From the NCBI RefSeq assembly GCF_015864955.1, contig NZ_JADYWE010000002.1:562326-626325 (forward strand): a stretch of DNA of 64,000 bases, in the 5' to 3' direction. The notes beneath the pieces were generated by a model that saw only the letters and a list, made by a program, of their open reading frames with translations, was not told the DNA's origin and searched no databases. Of the stretch, positions 17,210 through 24,604 are shown piece by piece. The stretch is from Salinibacterium sp. NK8237. Lineage in GTDB: Bacteria; Actinomycetota; Actinomycetes; Actinomycetales; Microbacteriaceae. Made by a program: the position numbers and the translations under genes. Within the stretch, counting starts at the first letter, position 1. The number at the start of each line of letters is the position of its first letter.

Positions 17210-18211
17210 TTAGACCGCCCGGTTGTCCTTGCGCAGCATTGCCTCAACTTCGTCCACGGCCATTGTTGGCATCGTGTTGGCGCTGATGGGGTTCATCACG
17301 TCGTCGCGGATGTCATCGAGCAGCGTCGTAAGCATCTCGCTCGCGTCATCCACAATTTCAGTACTGCGCACTTCGGTGCCGTGGAGCAACCACTTCGCGA
17401 CAGATAGCTCGGCGTAGAAGGTGGCGCGTTGTTTGAGCTGGCGGTCGCCGGCTCCGCGAGCATCGGCATACGCCCCGAAGGCGGTGTCGATAATCGCGTT
17501 ATCGCGGGGGCCGAGCAGCCACTGCAGGTCGGTTGCAGGGTCGCCGACCTTGATGTCTTGCCACCCGAGCACGCCGGTCACGGCGTTGTCGGCGCTCAAG
17601 AAGGAATCGGAGACGAGGGAACCGTTGACGACGCTCGGCTGGAATTGCCACAGCTTGGAGTCTTCGGCCGCTTTGCGCCAGCGCTCGAGCAGAGCGGCGG
17701 GCACCAACTTGGTGGCAGCGGCACGATCGATGATTGAAATGCAGGAGCGCAGGCACTCGCCAGCGGTCTGCACGGGGAGGCCGGCATCCGCAACGAAGCT
17801 TGTCGGGAGAGCGTGAATGGCAGCGATGGCTGAGCCGATGGATGCCGCAAGAGAGCCAGGACCGGTCGTGTACGAGCGCATCGGAACTTTGCTGCCGTAC
17901 ACAAATTCGTAGACGATGCCGCGTGTTTGTCCGACGGGAACTTGGCCCGCATAGCTCGTGACATTGAAGGGGAGACGCGTGCGCACACCGGCGCTCAAAG
18001 CGCGCAGGGCGACGAGGTCGGCGGACTGCACGTTCTCGGCCGCAGCGTTTCGCGGCACACGAATAATCCAGTGTTTGCCGGCACGGTCGGTGATGAGTGC
18101 CGCATCGAAGTCGTTTCCGTTGCCGGTGCCGAACGGGGCGGCTGCGGCAACTTCGAGTCCCTCGACAGCAGAGGTCGCCAGCGCGGCTAGAGTGAGATGT
18201 GATCTGGCCAT
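17210..18211 (-). CDS. Aminoglycoside-phosphotransferase-fold kinase
   Basis: A 333-residue protein with the APH/choline-kinase-like fold. Seen features are an N-lobe Lys region ('HWIIRVPRNAAAE'), 'RGIVYEFVYG', a catalytic-loop-like stretch (VVNGSLVSDSFL, where the usual HGD is replaced by NGS) and 'VLGWQDIKVGDPATDLQWLL', which matches the metal-binding D of APH proteins. The changed catalytic His-Gly-Asp suggests either an altered kinase or a pseudokinase. The open frame continues upstream to 18280, but ATG 18211 leaves room for the nudC promoter. Homologues beside nudC and uvrD2 are common in Microbacteriaceae. Confidence 0.75.
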   Translation of the reverse strand: MARSHLTLAALATSAVEGLEVAAAAPFGTGNGNDFDAALITDRAGKHWIIRVPRNAAAENVQSADLVALRALSAGVRTRLPFNVTSYAGQVPVGQTRGIVYEFVYGSKVPMRSYTTGPGSLAASIGSAIAAIHALPTSFVADAGLPVQTAGECLRSCISIIDRAAATKLVPAALLERWRKAAEDSKLWQFQPSVVNGSLVSDSFLSADNAVTGVLGWQDIKVGDPATDLQWLLGPRDNAIIDTAFGAYADARGAGDRQLKQRATFYAELSVAKWLLHGTEVRSTEIVDDASEMLTTLLDDIRDDVMNPISANTMPTMAVDEVEAMLRKDNRAV

Positions 18212-18278
18212 AACACTCAGGGTAGGTTGCTCTGACGTGCATTTGCCGCACGCCACGCACTTGGGACGGGGTCGATAC

Positions 18279-19205
18279 ATGTCACAGGCTTTTCTTTCGC
18301 GACTGCCATTGTCGCGTTATGAGATCGATCGTGACCACTTAGCTCGGGAAGATCCGCGTCTTCTCGACCGCTTGTGGCGCGAATCGGGCACTCGTGTGCT
18401 GCCCATTTTTGATGGCTCGGCGCTGCTGGCTGCCGATGGTTCTTTGGCACTCTTGCACCCGGATGCGATCGAGCGCGGTCACACGAGCGTCTATTTGGGG
18501 CGCTCGATGTCGACGACGAGTCCTGAACCGGTTGGCACGCCGATCGTGACGGTCGAGCTTGAGGATGCCGGTCATTTTGCCGAGGCTGAGTGGGGCAACT
18601 TGCGCAGCATTGCTCCACAGCTGAGCGACCGTGATGCGGGGCTTTTCACCGAAGCTCTCGCGATCTTGAACTGGCACTCCTCACACTTGTTCTCGCCCCG
18701 CACGGGCGAGCCGACTGTTGTGGAGAAGGCTGGATGGGTGCGTCGCGATGTCGCGTCGAAGCTTGAAGTTTTCCCCCGCACTGATCCGGCGATCATCGTG
18801 GGCGTCACTGACAACGACGACCGTTTGCTGCTCGGGTCGAACGCACTCTGGGAGTCAAACCGGTACTCGTTGCTTGCCGGCTTTGTGGAGCCGGGGGAGT
18901 CGCTAGAGTCTGCCGTGCAACGCGAGATCTTCGAAGAGTCGGGTGTTCCGGTAGTCGACCCCGTCTATTTGGGCAGCCAACCCTGGCCATTTCCGGCGTC
19001 GCTCATGCTCGGTTTCATGGCATCCGTCGCTCCCGGTTTCAGCGGCCCGGGCACCCCAGATGGCACCGAGATTCTTGACCTGCGCTGGTTTAGCCGCGAC
19101 GAACTCGCGAACTCTCTCAACGACATCCGCCTGCCGGGCCATGCATCGATCGCTCGCGCCATCATCGAGCACTGGTACGGCCAACCGATTGACGAACAAC
19201 CGTGA
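18279..19205 (+). CDS. nudC: NAD(+) diphosphatase NudC
   Basis: A 308-residue Nudix hydrolase that cleaves NAD(H) to NMN(H) and AMP and in other bacteria removes NAD caps from RNA. The Nudix box begins GFVEPGESLE at about residue 201 and ends REIFEESGV (G-x5-E-x7-RE-U-xEE-x-G-U intact). The NudC-specific SQPWPFPAS follows at about 233. The zinc ribbon that normally lies around residues 130-150 contains no cysteines here (WHSSHLFSPRTGEPT), so the zinc site is lost. The ATG at 18279 gives the usual length. The stop overlaps the GTG of the helicase gene downstream. Confidence 0.92.
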   Translation: MSQAFLSRLPLSRYEIDRDHLAREDPRLLDRLWRESGTRVLPIFDGSALLAADGSLALLHPDAIERGHTSVYLGRSMSTTSPEPVGTPIVTVELEDAGHFAEAEWGNLRSIAPQLSDRDAGLFTEALAILNWHSSHLFSPRTGEPTVVEKAGWVRRDVASKLEVFPRTDPAIIVGVTDNDDRLLLGSNALWESNRYSLLAGFVEPGESLESAVQREIFEESGVPVVDPVYLGSQPWPFPASLMLGFMASVAPGFSGPGTPDGTEILDLRWFSRDELANSLNDIRLPGHASIARAIIEHWYGQPIDEQP

Positions 19206-20896
19206 CGCTTGACGCAAACGAATTACTCGACGCGCTAGACGAGGGCCAGCGTCAGGCCGCCGAAACTCTCCTCGGACCGGTATGCCTTCTTGCGGGTGCC
19301 GGTACAGGAAAGACTCGGGCCATCACCCATCGAATTGCGTATGGGGTTGCAACCGGTGTCTACCCTCCCGGCCGAGTGATGGCCCTTACCTTCACGAATC
19401 GTGCCGCGGGTGAACTGCGCGGACGCCTCCGCGGTCTTGGAGCAGAGGGCGTCGCCGCGCGCACCTTCCACGCCTCGGCTCTCTCGCAGCTGAACGCCTT
19501 TTGGCCCCAGACCATCGGTGGCACCATGCCACGCCTACTGGAGGGCAAGGCGCGCATGATTGCGCACGCCGCCGACTCCATCAAACTCAAGCTCGATACC
19601 GCAACGTTGCGGGATGTCGCGGCCGAAATCGAGTGGCGGAAGACGTCGCGGATGTCGGTCGAGCAGTACGGAAACGCTGGCCGCACGGTGCCAGCGGCAC
19701 TCACTATCGACAAGATGGTCGGGCTTCAGTCCGCCTACGAGTCGATCAAGGATGCCCGGCGACAGATTGACTTTGAAGACGTGCTTCTGGCCGCCGCCGG
19801 CATGATCGAGGCCGAGCCCCGCATAGCGCAGCAGGTTCGCGAGCAATACCGCTTCTTTGTCGTTGACGAGTATCAGGACGTTTCTCCGTTGCAACACGAA
19901 CTGTTGCGGCTGTGGGTAGGCGACCGTGACGATCTCTGTGTTGTCGGAGATGTCAGCCAGACCATTTACTCCTTCGCGGGTGCGAGCCCCGATTTCTTGC
20001 TGCGCTTCGCGTCGCAGCACGCCAACGCAGCCGTACTTCGGCTTGAGCGCAACTACCGGTCCACTCCCGAGATCGTGCACGCCGCGAACAAGTTGATGGC
20101 GAATCAGAAGGGTGCGCTCACTTTGCAGGCGGCCACGACTGAACATTCTCCAACGCCGCAAGTCACAGGCTATGACGATGACAACGCTGAAGCCGTGGCC
20201 ATCGCAGCGACAGTTGCCGCGCAAATCGCCGCGGGAACCAGCCCAGAAGATATCGCGGTGCTCTACCGCATCAACGCCCAATCGCAGCCCATCGAGGCCG
20301 CGCTCACGGCGGCAGGGGTGCCTTTCTTGGTGCGCGGAGCAACCCGTTTCTTCGACCAGCGCGAAGTCAAGGAGGCGATCATGTTGCTGCGTGGCGCGTC
20401 CATCACGACCGCTACTGAGCCGCTGTTCAAGTCAGTCAGCGACATCCTGCGTTCCATCGGTTGGTCGCAAGAACCGCCTGAGACCGCCGGTGCTGTTCGT
20501 GAGCGGTGGGAATCGCTCAACGTCATCATGCGCCTTGCCGAAGATGCTGCGCCGGAGATGACGCTGCGAGAATTTGTGGCCGACCTCGTCGACCGCCAGA
20601 GCAGCAACAACGAACCTTTGCGTTCTGCCGTAAACCTTGCGACCCTGCACTCGGCCAAGGGCCTGGAGTGGGAATGCGTGCACCTCATCGGCCTCAACGA
20701 AGGCCTGCTGCCCATCAGCTACGCGCGTACTCCCGAAGCAATCGATGAAGAACGCCGCCTGCTGTACGTCGGCATTACGCGTGCGCGTCGCTCACTCGGG
20801 ATGTCGTGGTCGGCTAGCGCACAAACAGGCCGGGGTGCGCGTCGCGCCCCCAGCCGTTTCCTTGACGATGTTCGCGACCGGACTCAACGCTTGTAG
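19202..20896 (+). CDS. UvrD2-type SF1 DNA helicase
   Basis: A 564-residue ATP-dependent 3'-5' DNA helicase. Motifs in order: AGAGTGKT (31-38), LTFTNRAAGEL, VVDEYQDVSP, GDVSQTIYSFAGA, RNYRSTPEI, TLHSAKGLEWE and YVGITRARRSL. Its position after nudC matches M. tuberculosis uvrD2 (Rv3198c). That protein is about 700 residues and ends in an HRDC domain and a Cys motif; this one stops right after the helicase core and has neither. It starts at a GTG that overlaps the nudC stop and is thus coupled to it. Its last 83 bp overlap the convergent gene. Confidence 0.9.
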   Translation: MTLDANELLDALDEGQRQAAETLLGPVCLLAGAGTGKTRAITHRIAYGVATGVYPPGRVMALTFTNRAAGELRGRLRGLGAEGVAARTFHASALSQLNAFWPQTIGGTMPRLLEGKARMIAHAADSIKLKLDTATLRDVAAEIEWRKTSRMSVEQYGNAGRTVPAALTIDKMVGLQSAYESIKDARRQIDFEDVLLAAAGMIEAEPRIAQQVREQYRFFVVDEYQDVSPLQHELLRLWVGDRDDLCVVGDVSQTIYSFAGASPDFLLRFASQHANAAVLRLERNYRSTPEIVHAANKLMANQKGALTLQAATTEHSPTPQVTGYDDDNAEAVAIAATVAAQIAAGTSPEDIAVLYRINAQSQPIEAALTAAGVPFLVRGATRFFDQREVKEAIMLLRGASITTATEPLFKSVSDILRSIGWSQEPPETAGAVRERWESLNVIMRLAEDAAPEMTLREFVADLVDRQSSNNEPLRSAVNLATLHSAKGLEWECVHLIGLNEGLLPISYARTPEAIDEERRLLYVGITRARRSLGMSWSASAQTGRGARRAPSRFLDDVRDRTQRL

Positions 20897-21719
20897 CGTT
20901 CGCCACTTGTTGGCACCCGCACTCGGGATGCCGAAAACGCAAGCTTTCATCGCGGCGACCGGTGGCATAATCGATGCGCACCGATGATGTGGCGTCGGCC
21001 GGCGTCTGGTCAAATACGGTGTAACCGATGCGCCCCAGGCGGTGCAGAGCCATGCGACTGGCTTCCCCCGCGGCTTCGGCAACGAGGGTGGGAGTCTGAG
21101 CAAGCGAAGTGCGCCCCATGAGCTGAGTCGCGATGGCTGGCCACGACGGGTCAGCATCGCGGCGGTGAAGGTCAATGCAGAGCAAGCATCCGGTGATTCC
21201 GGGGGTCACGACCGGCCCAATCTCGGCGGCAGAGTCAGTGATCACGACGGGCAGGTGGGGGATGTCGCGACGGAGCCAGTGCGAGTGCACCGATGGCGGA
21301 ATCACGAAATGGCCAACGATGACAGCGAGATCGGGGTCAGGATTGGTGAGCTCGTCTGGAGTGGTGGCGACATCGACGCTCACTCCGCTGGCGGCAAGAA
21401 TACGCGCAATGGATTCAACTAAAACGCCAGAACCGAGAACCGCAACTCGGGCGCTCGGCGGCTGTGGGGGAGTCGCGACTAACACGCGGGAGAGCGCGTC
21501 GAGGAGATCGTTACATTCGTCGGGGTGTGATTTTGCGAGCATGCCGATACCGCTACGGCTGATGCCGGCCACGAGCGCAGAGAGGACCTTCTCCTGAGTC
21601 TCAGTAACACGGGGCAGCACAACGACGGGTGGGTCAATGCCGAACTGAGCACTCGTAGGGGATCGCCACACGAGCGGTAGTCGGGGGTCTACACGCAGCA
21701 TCATGTGCCCATTGTGCAC
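20814..21719 (-). CDS. Orphan TOMM cyclodehydratase-like (E1/ThiF-related) protein
   Basis: A 301-residue protein resembling the leader-peptide-binding / E1-like half of thiazole-oxazole-modified microcin cyclodehydratases. Its hallmark is 'GPVVTPGITGCLLCIDLHRRD' (read around residues 165-190) followed by DPSWP, with a CxxC (CLLC). A second Cys pair near the end (ECGC) would complete a zinc site. A Rossmann-like strand VAVLGSGVLVES lies at about 92-103. There is no YcaO partner or precursor peptide in the window. Similar proteins sit beside uvrD2 in many actinobacteria, so the role may be unrelated to peptide antibiotics. About 28 C-terminal codons overlap the helicase gene. Confidence 0.72.
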   Translation of the reverse strand: MHNGHMMLRVDPRLPLVWRSPTSAQFGIDPPVVVLPRVTETQEKVLSALVAGISRSGIGMLAKSHPDECNDLLDALSRVLVATPPQPPSARVAVLGSGVLVESIARILAASGVSVDVATTPDELTNPDPDLAVIVGHFVIPPSVHSHWLRRDIPHLPVVITDSAAEIGPVVTPGITGCLLCIDLHRRDADPSWPAIATQLMGRTSLAQTPTLVAEAAGEASRMALHRLGRIGYTVFDQTPADATSSVRIDYATGRRDESLRFRHPECGCQQVANATSVESGREHRQGNGWGRDAHPGLFVR

Positions 21720-21828
21720 GCCTGTCCGATTGGTCAGTGTGAAGATTCCACAGCCTGAAGATGAACTGTGTGCAACAGAAACTTGCTACCCGCGCCCGTT
21801 TCCTAGCAGCAGCATTTACAGCTAGAGG

Positions 21829-23172
21829 CTAAGCGCCCTCGCCTTCGTGAGGGCGATCTCCCGATTCATCATTGAGGAGGTCGTTGATGGCCTGATCAAC
21901 GTCATCCAATGTGCTGCCACCGTCGCGCAGGCGCGCCACGAGAGCGGCAGGGTCGTCGATATCGGCGGCGGTCGGCATGAGATCAGGGTGCGACCACAGC
22001 GCATCACGCTGGTCTGCACCAAGCTCGTCGGTGACGTGCTGCCACATTGCCGCTGCTTCGCGCAGACGACGCGGCCGCAACTCGAGGCCCACGAGCGTGG
22101 CAAAAGCAGACTCGGCGGGGCCACCAGAGGCACGACGGCGTCGCACTGTCTCGGCAATCGCCTCGCGCGCCGGAAGCCGCGAAGTGGCGGCGGCCGTAAC
22201 GACATCCACCCAGCCTTCTACAAGCGCCAGCACGGTCTCGAGGCGCTCAAGGGCCTCACGCTGCTCTTCGCTCTTCGGCGGAATGAGCGAACCGTTCGTC
22301 ATCGCGTCGCGAAGCTCTTCAGGGTTATTAGGGTCAAAGTCGCTCGCCAACTCGGCAATGGCATCCGAATCAATGTGGATGTCGTGGGCGTAGGCAGTAA
22401 CAGACGTCATGAACTGCAGACGCAGCCACTTGGCGTGGCGGAAGAGTCGGGCGTGTGCGAGCTCGCGCACCGCCAAGTAAAGGTGAATCTCGCTGTCGGG
22501 TAGGTCGAGACCGTTGCCGAATGCGAAAACGCTCTGTGGAACGAGTACTGCTTGCTGTTCGTCAAAGAGGGGGATTCCGATGTCGCCACCAGACACCACT
22601 TCGCTCGATAGCTGGCCGACGACCTGGCCAAGTTGCATCGCGAAGAGGGTGCCTCCGATATTGCGCATGACCTTGCTAGCGCCGCTGAGCATTTCACCCA
22701 TCTCTTCTGGAGCGTTCTGCTTGAGAACATCCGTGAGGGAATTGGCGATCGAGTTGGCAACTGGCTCGGCAAGTTGGGTCCAGATGGGCATGGTGATTGT
22801 GACCCATTCGCTGCGGCTGAGCAGCTTGGGTTCCACAGTGAGCTCCGAGATGTCGGTGACCTCATCGAGCCACAGCGCCGCAACGTGCAGTGCTTGTTCA
22901 AGCTTCGTACGCTCGGCTGGCAACGACACCACGGTGCTTTGCGAGGCGAGGTTCTTGGCCTGCTCGAGAGCAATGTCCCAGTTGATGCCATCACCGCTCT
23001 TGCCGAGCGCATTCTGGAGCTGGTTTAGCAGCTGCTGAATCATCGCAGGGTCATTCGGTAGCCCCGCCGCACCAGCCAACTTCGCAGGATCGATTTCACC
23101 GTCGCCCGAAAGAAAATCGCGCATCATGTCGCGGAATTCATCTTCGGAATTGTTCTCAGCATCATCAGCCAT
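21829..23172 (-). CDS. DUF2342 zinc-dependent metalloprotease-like protein
   Basis: A 447-residue soluble protein of the actinobacterial family annotated as zinc-dependent metalloprotease or coenzyme F420-associated hydrolase (DUF2342). Recognised by 'GGDIGIPLFD' with 'AVLVPQSVFAFGNGLDLP' after about residue 195, then the helix VRELAHARLFRHAKWLR where a protease would have HExxH. The RELAH form keeps only part of the zinc motif, which is common in this family. The N-terminus is acidic with Gln/Asn-rich stretches (IQQLLNQLQNALG). Divergent from the PDZ protease, as for Rv3195/Rv3194c in M. tuberculosis. Substrate and activity are unknown. Confidence 0.8.
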   Translation of the reverse strand: MADDAENNSEDEFRDMMRDFLSGDGEIDPAKLAGAAGLPNDPAMIQQLLNQLQNALGKSGDGINWDIALEQAKNLASQSTVVSLPAERTKLEQALHVAALWLDEVTDISELTVEPKLLSRSEWVTITMPIWTQLAEPVANSIANSLTDVLKQNAPEEMGEMLSGASKVMRNIGGTLFAMQLGQVVGQLSSEVVSGGDIGIPLFDEQQAVLVPQSVFAFGNGLDLPDSEIHLYLAVRELAHARLFRHAKWLRLQFMTSVTAYAHDIHIDSDAIAELASDFDPNNPEELRDAMTNGSLIPPKSEEQREALERLETVLALVEGWVDVVTAAATSRLPAREAIAETVRRRRASGGPAESAFATLVGLELRPRRLREAAAMWQHVTDELGADQRDALWSHPDLMPTAADIDDPAALVARLRDGGSTLDDVDQAINDLLNDESGDRPHEGEGA

Positions 23173-23280
23173 GGTTTAACGCTAGCCGCTCGATGCCGTG
23201 CGCGGCTGAGTTTTGACCTAGGCTAGTGACTCTTACCGTGCGCCTGTGGCGAACACCGCTTCCACCCCGTAAGGACCTAG

Positions 23281-24393
23281 GTGGCCCTGTTTACTGATAA
23301 TCGACCCGAACCTTCATCGCGCCGCGCCCGAACTGGCTGGCTCGGATGGGTGGTTCTGAGCGTCGCGCTCGTAGGAACTCTGCTGGCAACTCTGGTTCCC
23401 TCGCCCTACATCATCGAGCAACCTGGCCCGGTTTATGACACGTTGGGCGACGTTGAGATCGAAGGCGCGCTCGTGCCTCTCATTCAGATTCCGGTCGAGA
23501 CGACGTACCCGACTGAGGGTGCGCTCGACATGCTCACCGTCAACGTTCTTGGCAACCCTGACTCACCGCTTAGCTGGTTTGAGATCGGCGCAGCGTACTT
23601 CGATCGCAGCAAGGCAATCGTGCCGGTCGAATCTGTTTATCCCGTCGGGGTGACTGTCGAGGAGTCCACCGAGGCGGGTGCAATCCAGATGGAAACGTCG
23701 CAGCAGGAAGCGATTGCCGCAGCGCTCTCGGATCTTGGCTACGAATTCGATGCCACATTGACTGTTGCTGAAACCTCCGCCGGTGGACCGTCAGAAGGAG
23801 TGCTCGAAGCTGGCGACATCATCCGCAGCGTCAACGGCGAGACTTTTGCTGACGTTGCCGGATTGCGCGACGAAATTGCGGCAAATGGAACCACAACCCC
23901 CGCTGAAGTTGTCTTCGAGCGTGAAGACGAAGAATTGACCGTTGAGATCACTCCGACCATGAGCGAAGGCGACGATGCCATCGCGATTATCGGTGTTGTG
24001 GTGGGGAGCGCGTACAACTTCCCGGTCGACGTGAATATTCAACTGGAAAACGTCGGCGGACCGAGCGCGGGAATGATGTTTGCTCTCGGAATCATCGACA
24101 AGCTCACGCCGGGCGCGATCAACGGCGGCAACGAGGTTGCTGGCACCGGAACGATAACTGCAACCGGCGATGTCGGGGCGATCGGCGGCATCCAACAGAA
24201 GATGTACGGAGCCCAGGCCGCCGGCGCAGACTTCTTCCTCGCCCCGGTCGAGAACTGTGACGAGGTCGCAGAGAACACGCCGAAGGGCCTCACCGTCTAC
24301 GCGATCGACGACCTCAATGACGCTCTCGTGGCGCTCGCCAGCATCCGTGGCGGCCTGAGCGGCGCCGGACTGCCCACGTGCAGCGCTAGCTAA
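23281..24393 (+). CDS. PDZ-domain S16 (Lon-like) membrane protease, YlbL-like
   Basis: A 370-residue protein with one N-terminal membrane anchor (about residues 19-40, WLGWVVLSVALVGTLLATLV) and the rest outside. A PDZ domain spans about 165-235 (GVLEAGDIIRSVNGETF). The C-terminal Lon-type catalytic domain carries GGPSAGMMF with the nucleophile Ser and a Lys in 'GGIQQKMYGA' forming the Ser-Lys dyad. Such proteins (Rv3194c, Bacillus YlbL) cleave membrane or cell-wall-associated targets. The GTG start follows AAGGACC. Divergent from the DUF2342 gene and upstream of the UPF0182 gene. Confidence 0.9.
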   Translation: MALFTDNRPEPSSRRARTGWLGWVVLSVALVGTLLATLVPSPYIIEQPGPVYDTLGDVEIEGALVPLIQIPVETTYPTEGALDMLTVNVLGNPDSPLSWFEIGAAYFDRSKAIVPVESVYPVGVTVEESTEAGAIQMETSQQEAIAAALSDLGYEFDATLTVAETSAGGPSEGVLEAGDIIRSVNGETFADVAGLRDEIAANGTTTPAEVVFEREDEELTVEITPTMSEGDDAIAIIGVVVGSAYNFPVDVNIQLENVGGPSAGMMFALGIIDKLTPGAINGGNEVAGTGTITATGDVGAIGGIQQKMYGAQAAGADFFLAPVENCDEVAENTPKGLTVYAIDDLNDALVALASIRGGLSGAGLPTCSAS

Positions 24394-24604
24394 ATGAGTG
24401 CCCACTTGAGCGCCAACTAGGCGCCCATTGGGTGCCGCGTCACCCCTCAATTTCTGCGATGAACCTTGTGTGTGCCTTCCAAGCGCACGTCCCTGTGGAG
24501 AACATTGCCGGGAGCTTGTGTAACGCTGAGAGCGATAACCAGCCCCGCGCCCGCGAAAGCCCTTTAAGATAGCTCTAGGCCCCCAATTTCAGGAGCAAAG
24601 TACT

